From Acinetobacter sp. CFCC 10889 (GTDB lineage: Bacteria > Pseudomonadota > Gammaproteobacteria > Pseudomonadales > Moraxellaceae): a stretch of 64,000 bases of DNA. A program made the position numbers and the translations under genes. Below the pieces are notes generated by a model. It was not told the origin of the DNA. It did not search any database and was given only the letters and a program-made list of their open reading frames with translations. The DNA is taken from NCBI RefSeq assembly GCF_003268395.1, contig NZ_LQXQ01000016.1, forward strand, positions 1 to 64,000. The letters run 5' to 3'. Of this stretch, positions 36,698 through 45,826 are shown in pieces (positions within the stretch are counted from its first letter, which is position 1; each line of letters begins with the position of its first letter).

Positions 36698-37135
36698 ATG
36701 CAAAAAAATAGGGGATTCACCTTGATAGAACTCATTGTGACGATTGCTATATTGGGGATAGTTGCCATGATGGCTGCACCATCCTTTACGAATATACTTA
36801 ATCAGCGACGACTAGATGCAACTTTTAAAGAACTAGCTCTCTCTATAATGGAAGCAAGAAGTCAGGCTGTAAATATACGACAAAATGTTGAGTTAAAACT
36901 TAATTCTACTGATGCTAATACAGAAACTGTACTAAGTTGGAGATCAAAGATAACAAAAGTTACTTTAGAAAATGGGAGCGCAACGAGCATTGTTTTTGAG
37001 CCTACAGGAAGTATAAAAGATTTTAATACCGCCACGATGACTTTTTCTATTTGTCACTCAGATTTAGGCGTTTCTAAACGCTTACAACTTACTCGTATGG
37101 GGACTATTACTACACTTGCTGAGGGGGTATGCTGA
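36698..37135 (+). CDS. fimT: Minor pseudopilin FimT/GspH, operon A
   Basis: A 145-residue type IV minor pilin of the FimT/FimU (GspH) group: leader MQKNRG, then FTLIELIVTIAILGIVAMMAAPSF and a GspH-type domain with LALSIMEARSQAVNIRQNVEL and a C-terminal CHSDLG...GVC. These proteins help prime pilus assembly, and some bind DNA in natural transformation. The ATG at 36698 gives a normal short leader, and the TAGGTG before it fits. It opens operon A, and its stop overlaps pilV (TGATG). A frameshifted paralogue opens operon B at 44879. Confidence 0.88.
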   Translation: MQKNRGFTLIELIVTIAILGIVAMMAAPSFTNILNQRRLDATFKELALSIMEARSQAVNIRQNVELKLNSTDANTETVLSWRSKITKVTLENGSATSIVFEPTGSIKDFNTATMTFSICHSDLGVSKRLQLTRMGTITTLAEGVC

Positions 37136-37674
37136 TGAGTCTACAAATACAAAAAGGGGTAGGATTAACAGAAGTAATAGTTGCTTTGGTTATTTTAGTT
37201 ATTGCAGTTTTAGGTTTTGTGGCATTGCAAGTTAGAGCCATTGAGGCTTCTCAAGACGCAGTCTTTAAAACACAAGCTGTACATTTTATGCAATCTTTAT
37301 CAGAAAATATTCGTGTAAATAATAGAGCTAAAGCAAATTATGTAACAAATGTAAATACTTACCTCTTAGCATCTTCAAAGCCAACAGCAACAGTAAATTG
37401 TAACACTACAGTTTGTACACCAGCACAACTTTCAATGTTTGAATCCTATGCAATTGCAAGGCAAGCGGCAATACAAGGCTTGAGTCTAGGTGTGGCAACG
37501 TGTCCAGGAATTGCTACCACTACAGCAGCAGATGATAGACGGTTATGTATTTTTAGTGTTTGGAACAATACGACATTAACAGGGACAGCAGCAAGTTTAA
37601 ATGTCACAAATTGTATGAATAATAATGGTGTGTATGTTGCTTCTTCAAACTGTTTGATGATGGAGAGCTATTAA
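37135..37674 (+). CDS. pilV: Type IV pilus minor pilin PilV, operon A
   Basis: The 179-residue prepilin has leader-plus-helix GVGLTEVIVALVILVIAVLGFVALQVRAIEASQDA and a globular part with DRRLCIFSVW and a C-terminal SSNCLMMESY. The N-terminus lacks the usual F at +1 (VGLTE), as is common in PilV. PilV is one of the minor pilins forming the pilus-tip priming complex with PilW, PilX and PilY1. The ATG at 37135 overlaps the fimT stop; an in-frame ATG 6 bases upstream is the alternative. Confidence 0.86.
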   Translation: MSLQIQKGVGLTEVIVALVILVIAVLGFVALQVRAIEASQDAVFKTQAVHFMQSLSENIRVNNRAKANYVTNVNTYLLASSKPTATVNCNTTVCTPAQLSMFESYAIARQAAIQGLSLGVATCPGIATTTAADDRRLCIFSVWNNTTLTGTAASLNVTNCMNNNGVYVASSNCLMMESY

Positions 37675-37675
37675 A

Positions 37676-38641
37676 ATGATAAAAATAAAGCAAAAAGGTT
37701 TTACGCTGATTGAATTAATGGTGTCAATTGGATTGGGATTGTTAATTGTGGCAGCTGGTTTGGCTATTTTCTTAAGTAGTTTGAAAAACTCTCGCTTACA
37801 AGAAGGGGTATCTCAAATTCAAGATGGGGGGATTTTTGGTCTTGAATATATCGCGAATCAAGTGAGGTTGGCTAATTATGGTAATGTTGAAAATCGGACT
37901 TTAAATGATCAAACCTCTAGAGGAGGGGTTGTTTTCACAACAGGATTGCCTACGCAGAGCAATATTAATTTGGCTATGGGAAATGCAAATGCTACGACTG
38001 CTTTTGAAAATACAATTGTCACAAGATCTACTAGTGGTCTAAGTAATGTAAGCCTTGCGAGTGATCAGTTAACTATACAATTTGTTGCACCAAACGATAT
38101 GCAAAATTGCGTAGGTGAAAATGTTCGCAAAGGTGATCGAGTTGTACAGAGATACTTCCTACGTCAAGAGAATAATAAAGCGGATCATGATACAAATATT
38201 ACAAGCATGGGTTTAGCCTGTGTAGCAAATACACCATTAAATACTCCGAATGCAACCCCTACATTTTTAACTGGGTTTGGAGTTGATAACACTGGTGAAA
38301 TTATTATTCCTAATGTTGATTATTTTGGCTTTTTATTAGGTGCACGTACTGGTAATAACTATCGTTATTATACAGTAGCCGAATATACAGCAGTGGCAAC
38401 AGCGGCTCGAAATGCTACTCCAGCTCAGGAAGTTCCTTCAATTGAGATGATTAAAATGGCGGTGCTAATTAGGTCACAAAATGAAGTTAGAACAGCCCCG
38501 ATTACACTGTCTACATATGAAATTTTAGGAAGAACAGTCACTTTAAATACACCTGCTACGACTGGTGTAACAAATAAATTTGTACGTAATGTATATGTCA
38601 CGACGATTGCTTTACGTAATGCATTGGGAGACAAATTATGA
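37676..38641 (+). CDS. pilW: Type IV pilus assembly protein PilW, operon A
   Basis: The 321-residue prepilin has leader MIKIKQKG, helix FTLIELMVSIGLGLLIVAAGLAIFLSSL and a long globular domain with DGGIFGLEYIANQVRLANYGN and RVVQRYFLR, typical of PilW. It begins one base after the pilV stop and overlaps pilX by 4 bases. It is shorter than the operon B copy (340 residues), and the two share motif order but differ strongly in the middle. Confidence 0.9.
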   Translation: MIKIKQKGFTLIELMVSIGLGLLIVAAGLAIFLSSLKNSRLQEGVSQIQDGGIFGLEYIANQVRLANYGNVENRTLNDQTSRGGVVFTTGLPTQSNINLAMGNANATTAFENTIVTRSTSGLSNVSLASDQLTIQFVAPNDMQNCVGENVRKGDRVVQRYFLRQENNKADHDTNITSMGLACVANTPLNTPNATPTFLTGFGVDNTGEIIIPNVDYFGFLLGARTGNNYRYYTVAEYTAVATAARNATPAQEVPSIEMIKMAVLIRSQNEVRTAPITLSTYEILGRTVTLNTPATTGVTNKFVRNVYVTTIALRNALGDKL

Positions 38642-39447
38642 GAATTACCCAATCATTGGTACCACAAAAGGGTATGACACTAATTACAATTTTAATCATT
38701 TTGCTTTTAGTTACAGGAATTGGGGCATTAGCTGTGAAGTATTCTATAACTAGTTTACGAATAGCAAGTAATAGTCAAGTACGTCAATTACTTATTCAAT
38801 CTGCAGATTTGCCTTTATATATCATTCGTAATAAATCACCTGTTGTATTGCGACGCTTAGATAATGTGGTTGGCTTGGTAATTAATAGTAATTTACCAGA
38901 TCGAGAATATGTGTTTTGTTATCGACCCCAAACACAGAAAAATTTTGCACCTATTGATAAGGTTGTGCAAATTTCACCGTATAGCACGACTGGGGCAGCG
39001 ATTACTACCGATACTATGCGCTTGATTTCTGGTGCTAGTAGTAGCTTATGTGATTTAAATTCTGATTTCGGAAGTGCAAGAACAGGCGTAGTAACTCAGG
39101 TGGCTGTTTCATTAATTACGGAAAGTGTTGGTGAAGTTGAAAAAGGTGAATATTTACCTGAAGGGACAGATTCAAGTGGAGCAGCTCACTTAGGTGCAAA
39201 GATTACTGGTAGTCAACGGATAAGGGTAACTACAACTTCGATGCTACCTGCATATTCAACAGCATCTATAAGTACCGTCCAAAGTCAATGTTTAAGCACA
39301 TCTCAGCCTAGGCTTAATGATAATACTGAACATCCTACATTAAAAACTTTAAAAGATTGTATATCAGGTTATGGAATTCCTGTGGTATCGCAAACACAAG
39401 AGTTTACATTGGCGAATACACTTATCGAAGTTTCTAAACCTGAATAA
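38638..39447 (+). CDS. pilX: Type IV pilus assembly protein PilX, operon A
   Basis: The 269-residue product has the PilX pattern: short basic start, GMTLITILIILLLVTGIGALAVKYSI helix without the usual Glu5 context, and SNSQVRQLLIQSADLPLY. PilX joins the tip complex and bridges to PilY1. The ATG overlaps the pilW stop (ATGA). PilY1 follows after 53 bases with its own ribosome site. Confidence 0.85.
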   Translation: MRITQSLVPQKGMTLITILIILLLVTGIGALAVKYSITSLRIASNSQVRQLLIQSADLPLYIIRNKSPVVLRRLDNVVGLVINSNLPDREYVFCYRPQTQKNFAPIDKVVQISPYSTTGAAITTDTMRLISGASSSLCDLNSDFGSARTGVVTQVAVSLITESVGEVEKGEYLPEGTDSSGAAHLGAKITGSQRIRVTTTSMLPAYSTASISTVQSQCLSTSQPRLNDNTEHPTLKTLKDCISGYGIPVVSQTQEFTLANTLIEVSKPE

Positions 39448-39500
39448 GACTTATTTTAACTAAATTTATTTTCTCAATAACCGTAAGATGGAGAATGAGA

Positions 39501-42500
39501 ATGAAAAGAACATATCTAAGCCACCTATTAAAAGTAATGATGGGTAGTGGTTTTTTATTTGCAGCACCATCGTTATTGCAGGTACAAGCATCAGACTTAC
39601 AGATATATGCGGGCCCAGGTACAGCAGGTCAAAAAACATTAATCATGATGCTAGACCGCTCAGGGAGTATGGGCGTTCTTGCGGATAATTCAGCAAACCA
39701 TTCGATTGTTGCGGATTATCCTGACATTTTTACTTATCAAACCTGTAGTTCAGGTGTTACTGGGAGAACAAAATATAGTACAGAAACAGTAACAGATAGT
39801 GTGTTTACAGATATTTCGTACACACGTACTTTTTGTAAACAGAGGAATAACCCAAAACCTTATTATGACCGTTTAAGTCGTTTGAAAGATGGTATGTTTG
39901 CGCTATTAAATAGTACAGATCCAAAACTAGAAGCAGCATTTATTGGATTAGGGTATTATTCAGCAGAAGATAGTGTATCTGGCATCATTAAAGTCCCAGC
40001 AAAAGCTTTAGGGGGAGTGAATTCAGCGCATCGTAAGGATTTGAAAAAAGCGATTGCTGAATTATATGCAGGATGGTCAACACCGACTTCACACGCCTAT
40101 GCTGAAGCGGCTGCGTATTTATTGGGTACAACAACAGTAAGTACGAACGTTGGTGGTAATAGTGGTTTTTCTAAATCTATTGATACAGCAAAAAATTCAG
40201 GGAAAACGGCTTATAGTAGCCCCTTGCCAGCAACAGCAGCAACTTGTGATGGACAGGGAGTGTATATTTTATCTGATGGTCAACCCAATAACACGACTGA
40301 TACTCAATCTGCCAATATTATGGCAAAAGCGCTAAATCAAAGTTCTTTTTCATGTGATGTTTCAAATGGGATTGCAAATAGTAATTCTAGTAGTGGTTGG
40401 AAGTGCATGGGAGCTTTTGCACGTAGTTTATATGCAGTGAGTAATCCAAAACAACGGCCTATACAGACTGCTTTTGTTGGTTTTGGTAAAGAGTTTGAAG
40501 GAGTTATGGCAACTTCATTGACTACTGATACACGTAATGCATGTCAGCTTGGGTCAGCAAAAGAGGGAGATGATTGTTCGTATTATAATACTGATAAAAC
40601 CGAAAAGCCGAATACGATTTTTCGGAATAGCACTATTGGTTTTGGTAATGGTGGATTTTTCCAAGCAAAAGAAGCAGTAGATGTTACAAATAGTGTATTG
40701 GCAGCTTTAAATAATTTAGATACAGGAACAATTGAACCACTCACTACAGGTGCTTGGTCTGTACCTATTGATGATCTAAATCCAACAGGAGTTATGCCGT
40801 TTGGTTATGTTCGAGCATTTCAGCCAAGACCGGGAAGTACTGATGTATTATGGGCAGGAAATTTAAAAAAATATGATATTGTGAATGGTGCTTTGGCTGA
40901 GGGGACATCTACAACTTCACCATTGGTATTAAATAGCAGAGGAAAGTTTAATACAGGAATTAATGATTTGTGGGGGACTGCAAGTGCTGATGAAGGGGGA
41001 AGTGTGTATAAAGGTGGTGCATATAAAAATATTCCAATGCCTACTGTTAACGAACCAAATAAAGTACGAAATCTTTATACTAACTTTAAGTTAGATGATA
41101 GTAATAATTTAACAACTCAATTATCTAGTGGAGCAAGTCTATTACGTTTACCAGAAGTGGCAAACTCGACTTTAGCAACGACGATAACAAGTTTAAATGA
41201 AAATGCAGTAACCTCAAAATTCACTAATTTATTAAAACGTAAAATACTTAACTATTTAGGCTTTAAAATTGATTTAAATAATACTGCCTTACCAACAGAC
41301 TTAACAACTGTACCTTTGCAAGAACGAGGAAAAGAATGGAATAGCTTAGGAGGAATTTCTCATTCGCTCCCTGTGCAAGTAACTTATGCTGGTGAGTTGA
41401 ATAGTGATGGTGAATTACAATCTGCACGTAGTCAATCTATTTTGTTTGGAACAATGGAAGGGGGGTTGCATTTAGTCGATGCAAGTACTGGAGTAGAGCA
41501 GTTTGCATTTATTCCGTCAGATATTTTGTCTGATCCATTACAATCTTCAGCTTTGAAAAAGGATGAAAGCTCTATCACAGGTGTGGCTGTAGGAACAGAT
41601 GCAGCTTGGGAGGTTGATCCAACATATAAGTATGAAAAGGTAGGTTCAGGAGATACAGCAGTAACCAGAATTGCTGCTGAAAAAATGTATGCGTATGGTG
41701 GCTTGCGTATGGGGGGGAGTAGCTATTATGGCTTGGATATTACAACAAAAACTTCACCAAAATTTTTATTTAGAATTAGCTCAGATCAAACGAATTATAG
41801 CAGTATGGGGCAATCTTGGTCTAAACCAGTGTTAGGTAATATTCGAATCAATGGTGCGATTAAGCGGGTACTGTTTATTAGTGGTGGTTATGATACTTGC
41901 TATGAGGATCCACGTTTTAAATTAGGTACTGATTATACAGCGGATACATCAAAAAGTGCTGAATATAAAACAGCATGTTCAAATAAGAGAACAGCGAAAG
42001 GTAATGCTGTTTATGTTGTTGATGCTGAAACAGGAGACCGCTTATTTTGGGTAAGTAATACTGGTGCAGATAAAAATAATGCTGATATGAAGCATAGTAT
42101 TGTCAGTAACATTTCAACATTGGATACTGATGCTGATGGTTTAGTGGATCATTTATATTTTGGGGATCTTGGAGGACAAATTTTCCGTGTTGATTTGAAC
42201 AATAAAAATAAAACAGCAAACAGCGAAAGTTTTGGTGTACGTGTTGTTAAAATTGCAAACTTGGCTACGAATGCAGCAGGTACAAGTATTACGAATGGGA
42301 ATAATCCACGTTTTTATGAAGCACCAACATTAACCATGCATCGTGAGCAAGGCAAACGATTTGTATTGATGACAGCAGCCTCTGGAGATCGTAGTTCACC
42401 ATTAGATGTTGCGCCTTTGGGGAGAAAACGTCCATCATCAGTACCTACAGCATTAACAGGACAATTAGCGAATAATTTGTATGCAATCATGGACACAGAT

Positions 42501-43169
42501 GTGTTGAAAAAAGATTCAAATACAAATTATGCAGCTAATTATACATTGGATATTAAGGATTTAACTTTAGGTAGTCTTGTACAAAATCCTCAAGTTGTTG
42601 TTCGAAATAGTGGTTTTACTACATTAAAAAATCAGCTCATTCCTTATGTTGGTACAGTTGTACCAACGACTCGTTATGGTTGGTATCGTTCTTTATCAAG
42701 TAATTTTGCTGGGACAGAGAGGGCAAATAATACTTATCGTCAATTAGGTGGTATTAAGGCTTTTGAACCATTAATTGCCATTACGAATACTTTGGTGGCA
42801 ACAGTTTATGATCCAGAAAGTGAAATAATTAATCCAAATCCAGATCCATGCCAGGTTCGTGTAATAGGAGAAACTTATCGTCAATATTATTGTTTACCAT
42901 TTGGTGTATGTTTGAGTGGAACAGGTGCGAATATAACAATTAATACTACTGTAGAAAATAAAACAGGTTACCGCCCAGGGCAAGTATCAGATCAGGTTAC
43001 TGGTGAGACTGCAGATCCACCTATAGGAGCTGGAATTTTAGGAAGTTCATTTGCACCAAAAGATTCAAATGGAGATTGTGGAGGATTGCAGTTAGCAGAT
43101 AATCTTCAAGGTACGGGCGAGTGGAAATGTATTGCTCAAACAAAACCGATGAATTGGTATATTAAATAG
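39501..43169 (+). CDS. pilY1: PilY1-type pilus tip adhesin, operon A
   Basis: The 1222-residue protein has a signal peptide (to about residue 30), a von Willebrand A-like domain with the MIDAS motif MLDRSGSMG, and a C-terminal PilC/PilY1 beta-propeller. The propeller includes LFGTMEGGLHLVDASTGVE and the calcium loop DTDADGLVDHLYFGDLGGQ. PilY1 caps the pilus, mediates adhesion and surface sensing, and controls retraction. ATG 39501 is preferred over 39495 because GGAG at 39490-39493 is then 7 bases away. The C-terminal tail has a Cys-rich YYCLPFGVC segment shared with the operon B copy. Confidence 0.92.
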   Translation: MKRTYLSHLLKVMMGSGFLFAAPSLLQVQASDLQIYAGPGTAGQKTLIMMLDRSGSMGVLADNSANHSIVADYPDIFTYQTCSSGVTGRTKYSTETVTDSVFTDISYTRTFCKQRNNPKPYYDRLSRLKDGMFALLNSTDPKLEAAFIGLGYYSAEDSVSGIIKVPAKALGGVNSAHRKDLKKAIAELYAGWSTPTSHAYAEAAAYLLGTTTVSTNVGGNSGFSKSIDTAKNSGKTAYSSPLPATAATCDGQGVYILSDGQPNNTTDTQSANIMAKALNQSSFSCDVSNGIANSNSSSGWKCMGAFARSLYAVSNPKQRPIQTAFVGFGKEFEGVMATSLTTDTRNACQLGSAKEGDDCSYYNTDKTEKPNTIFRNSTIGFGNGGFFQAKEAVDVTNSVLAALNNLDTGTIEPLTTGAWSVPIDDLNPTGVMPFGYVRAFQPRPGSTDVLWAGNLKKYDIVNGALAEGTSTTSPLVLNSRGKFNTGINDLWGTASADEGGSVYKGGAYKNIPMPTVNEPNKVRNLYTNFKLDDSNNLTTQLSSGASLLRLPEVANSTLATTITSLNENAVTSKFTNLLKRKILNYLGFKIDLNNTALPTDLTTVPLQERGKEWNSLGGISHSLPVQVTYAGELNSDGELQSARSQSILFGTMEGGLHLVDASTGVEQFAFIPSDILSDPLQSSALKKDESSITGVAVGTDAAWEVDPTYKYEKVGSGDTAVTRIAAEKMYAYGGLRMGGSSYYGLDITTKTSPKFLFRISSDQTNYSSMGQSWSKPVLGNIRINGAIKRVLFISGGYDTCYEDPRFKLGTDYTADTSKSAEYKTACSNKRTAKGNAVYVVDAETGDRLFWVSNTGADKNNADMKHSIVSNISTLDTDADGLVDHLYFGDLGGQIFRVDLNNKNKTANSESFGVRVVKIANLATNAAGTSITNGNNPRFYEAPTLTMHREQGKRFVLMTAASGDRSSPLDVAPLGRKRPSSVPTALTGQLANNLYAIMDTDVLKKDSNTNYAANYTLDIKDLTLGSLVQNPQVVVRNSGFTTLKNQLIPYVGTVVPTTRYGWYRSLSSNFAGTERANNTYRQLGGIKAFEPLIAITNTLVATVYDPESEIINPNPDPCQVRVIGETYRQYYCLPFGVCLSGTGANITINTTVENKTGYRPGQVSDQVTGETADPPIGAGILGSSFAPKDSNGDCGGLQLADNLQGTGEWKCIAQTKPMNWYIK

Positions 43170-43176
43170 GTGAAAA

Positions 43177-43611
43177 ATGAATTTAAAAAATGGTTTTACA
43201 CTTATTGAGTTGATGATTGTAGTTGTTGTGATTGCAGTGCTTGCTGCAATCGCTTACCCGAATTATCAGCGATACATACTCAAAAGTAATGCTTCTTTGG
43301 CTGAGACAGAAATGCAACGTATAGCTCAGGATTTAGAACGGTTTAAATCTCGAAATTTTAGTTATCGATTGTATACGCCTGTTTCAATAAATGTTGGGGA
43401 TCCGCTTAAATATACAATTAATATTCAAGCAACAGCATCTACAAATTTAGCTACGGATGGTTCCGCATGGGTGATGAAGGCTACTCCACAAGATGTAAAG
43501 AATTTTACATATTTATTTAATAGTCAAGGTCTTAGATGTAGGAATAAAACAGCATCGAAAGTAACATTTATAAATTGTGGGGTAAGTTCGGATGGAAGCG
43601 AAAACTGGTAA
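43177..43611 (+). CDS. pilE: Type IV minor pilin PilE, operon A, first copy
   Basis: The 144-residue prepilin has leader MNLKNG, helix [37 protein letters not shown] and the [11 protein letters not shown] segment found in PilE-type minor pilins. A C-terminal disulfide is likely (LRCRNK...INCG). It lies 7 bases after pilY1 with a GGTG site, and its end overlaps the next pilE-like gene by 20 bases. Confidence 0.88.
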   Translation: MNLKNGFTLIELMIVVVVIAVLAAIAYPNYQRYILKSNASLAETEMQRIAQDLERFKSRNFSYRLYTPVSINVGDPLKYTINIQATASTNLATDGSAWVMKATPQDVKNFTYLFNSQGLRCRNKTASKVTFINCGVSSDGSENW

Positions 43612-44101
43612 ACAATTTGGTTTTACATTGCTTGAGTTGATGATCACCATAGCTGTAATAAGTATTTTAGCTGCTATAGCAATTCCTAATTATTCAGAAT
43701 ATGTAAAACGAGGAAATAGGGTTGATGTACAAAGTCATCTTTTGACACTTGCACAAGATTTGGAAGCCTACCGTTTAGTAAATCATAGTTTTTTTGGCGT
43801 TAATTTAACTTTATTGGGAGGTAGTCAATATCCTCTCAATAAAACAAATTACCAGCTCACTTTAACTGATATATCTGGTGTTGCTTTTACTGATGCACGA
43901 GCAAATTTACAATCATGGTTATTGGTTGCAAAACCAGTAACAACAGGGATACAACAGGGAACAGGAGTTATCTATTTAAACTCAGCAGGTGTAAAGTGTT
44001 GGTATAAAAATAATGATAACGCAAATGTAACGGCACAGATTGATGATAATGGTAATCCTATTCCAGTAACAACTTGTAGTAATAAGTGGGAAGATAGATA
44101 A
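43592..44101 (+). CDS. Type IV minor pilin PilE-like, operon A, second copy
   Basis: The 169-residue prepilin has leader [10 protein letters not shown], helix [40 protein letters not shown] and a globular domain with paired cysteines (VKCWYKNN...[10 protein letters not shown]). It starts within the last 20 bases of the preceding gene, suggesting coupled translation. It is the last gene of operon A; downstream lie an inverted repeat and a decayed insertion sequence. Confidence 0.86.
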   Translation: MEAKTGKQFGFTLLELMITIAVISILAAIAIPNYSEYVKRGNRVDVQSHLLTLAQDLEAYRLVNHSFFGVNLTLLGGSQYPLNKTNYQLTLTDISGVAFTDARANLQSWLLVAKPVTTGIQQGTGVIYLNSAGVKCWYKNNDNANVTAQIDDNGNPIPVTTCSNKWEDR

Positions 44102-44143
44102 GAATAATGGTAAATTGATCTGTAAAGATTGATTTATAGACAG

Positions 44144-44196
44144 AAAGGGTATGGCTTAGCTTGATTTTTGATCAATAAAAATTAGTTATACCCTTT
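44144..44196. repeat. Inverted repeat after operon A
   Basis: AAAGGGTAT (44144-44152) and ATACCCTTT (44188-44196) flank a 35-base AT-rich spacer that is itself partly self-complementary. It could be the operon A terminator or a remnant of an insertion-sequence end. Confidence 0.5.
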
Positions 44197-44219
44197 ATGG
44201 GTGCTCATTGAATTTAATC

Positions 44220-44504
44220 TCTAATGTGTGGTTTTCCTTAGCAAAATATGCTGCTGCTTTTTTAGAAATTATTTTTCCATTTCAGCAGTTTTGAGTTGTT
44301 ATTTCAGGTTTTTTCTTTCAGTAGAGCAGTAAGTTTAGAGGAACATTGTTGTGTTCCAATTAATATTTCTGATTTAGTTTTATTGTACCAATTGGAAAGT
44401 GTGGCATGGATATGCCAAGCTGTCTTAATGTTTCTGAAACATTGTCTTTATTTTATTACTTCAGCTTTAAATTCTGCTGTATAAGTGTTTTGCTTTTTGC
44501 TCAT
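44220..44504 (-). pseudogene. IS3-family transposase orfA remnant
   Basis: On the minus strand an ATG at 44504 opens MSKKQNTYTAEFKAEVIK and then a stop. The similarity continues in other frames as DNVSETLRQLGIS, LSNWYNKTKSE and finally KKAAAYFAKE near 44236-44263, which is the usual order and ending of an IS3-type orfA (helix-turn-helix plus leucine zipper). At least two frameshifts and several stops are present. No orfB is visible, and no intact terminal repeats were found. It sits exactly between the two pilus operons. Confidence 0.78.
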
Positions 44505-44878
44505 AGCAAACTTCTAATGAGTATCTATAGTTTTCCAAGTTAAAGTCTTCGTTTTTCAGCATACATTATCCTTTTTGTAAATTACATCAAGGACAGTCTA
44601 TTCTTATGCGATAGAGTATGCTTTTTATTTGCATGGGATTAAGTCACGGTATTTCTATAATTTTAGTTTAAATTTATAAATAGTTAATTAAAATGTGATG
44701 TTTGTTGTTTAATTTAATATTTTAGTGATTTTTATTATTTTTTTTTAAAAAAACTTGTTTTAAATCATTTGGTTAATCCGATTATCTTGTAAATAACCCC
44801 TTTCATCCCTCGATTGTTCTTTTTGAAAAATAAAACATTAGTATTAAATGTGTATAAAATTGTAATTTGGACAATGTC

Positions 44879-45326
44879 ATGCAGTTTTTCAGGGGATTTA
44901 CGCTGATTGAGTTGATGGTCACGATCGCTGTATTGGCGATTATTGTGATGATGGCAGCACCATCGTTTGGGAATATGCTCGCCCAACAAAATTTAAAAAA
45001 AAAGTACAAATGAGCTTATTGGTGTATTAAATCAAGCACGTGCAAAAGCAGCACTAGAACGTAGAAGTGTTGACGTAGAGTTGAGCACAAATGAAACAGA
45101 TTCATTAGCTGAAAATACTGACACGACCATGTATTGGATGCCTTATGGAAAAGCGCATTTAACATCTACGAGCGAAAAAAAAATTACTTATGGATTGAAC
45201 GGTAGTGTAGTCAATGCAGGATCAGATACGACATTTGTGATCTGTTCAGAACAAGGTGGGAAATCCCAAACAGTGAGTGTTTCTAAAATGGGAACAATTC
45301 AACAAGTCGTTGAGGGGACATGCTAA
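44879..45326 (+). pseudogene. fimT: FimT/GspH minor pseudopilin, operon B (frameshifted in A9 run)
   Basis: From the ATG at 44879 the sequence reads MQFFRG then FTLIELMVTIAVLAIIVMMAAPSFGNML, but after an A9 run (44995-45003) the frame meets a stop. Removing one A gives QQNLKKSTNELIGVLNQARAKAALERRSVDVEL and continues to the stop at 45326, matching the operon A FimT in order. The restored product is about 148 residues. This could be a sequencing indel, a phase-variable switch or a true pseudogene. Its stop overlaps the pilV start (TAATG). Confidence 0.83.
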
Positions 45327-45826
45327 TGATCAATAAGAATCAACAGGGTGTTGGCTTGATTGAGGTGCTTATTTCACTGTTAATTTTAGCAATCGGTGTT
45401 ATGGGGTTTATTGCGTTGCAGTATCGAGCTATAGAGGCAACGGCTGAAAGTGGTTCACGAATTCAAGCGGTTAATTTAGCGCGTGATTTAGCTGAAAGAA
45501 TGCGAGTCAATCGTGGTGCAGAAGAAGTTTATGCATTTCAGTTAAATAGAGCTGATACACAAATGACTTCTTCTACAAATTGTTTTAATGCGAATTGTTC
45601 AAGTACAGATTTGGCTGATTTTGATGTAGAGCTGATTACGAAGAAAGCACGGACAATGGGTATGACTGCAAATTATTTACCTTGTCAGGGCAATGAGGAC
45701 AATCGTAGATGCATATACGTTGCATGGGGGGATACTGCGGCAACGGATGGTGCAAATAATGGGAACTGCACGACTGGAACGAATTATGAGCCAAACTCAA
45801 CGTGTTTGATTATGGAGGTTTACTAA
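45326..45826 (+). CDS. pilV: Type IV pilus minor pilin PilV, operon B
   Basis: The 166-residue prepilin has GVGLIEVLISLLILAIGVMGFIALQYRAIEATAESG, then AVNLARDLAERMRVNR and a C-terminal STCLIMEVY that parallels the operon A PilV ending. The ATG at 45326 overlaps the fimT stop; an in-frame ATG at 45320 is also possible. Its motifs AVNLARDLAERMRVNR are nearer the common PilV pattern than those of the operon A copy. Confidence 0.88.
   Translation: MINKNQQGVGLIEVLISLLILAIGVMGFIALQYRAIEATAESGSRIQAVNLARDLAERMRVNRGAEEVYAFQLNRADTQMTSSTNCFNANCSSTDLADFDVELITKKARTMGMTANYLPCQGNEDNRRCIYVAWGDTAATDGANNGNCTTGTNYEPNSTCLIMEVY

Larger units (their letters stand above)
44102..44878. other. Intergenic region between tandem pilus operons
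   Basis: About 780 bases containing an inverted repeat (44144-44196), a degraded IS3-type orfA on the minus strand (44220-44504), and about 370 AT-rich bases that probably hold the operon B promoter. No intact gene is present. Confidence 0.75.

Noticed and set aside
44296-44484. Plus-strand 62-codon ORF between the pilus operons
   Set aside because: It is the reverse strand of the degraded IS3 orfA, which explains the sequence better, and it has no ribosome site.
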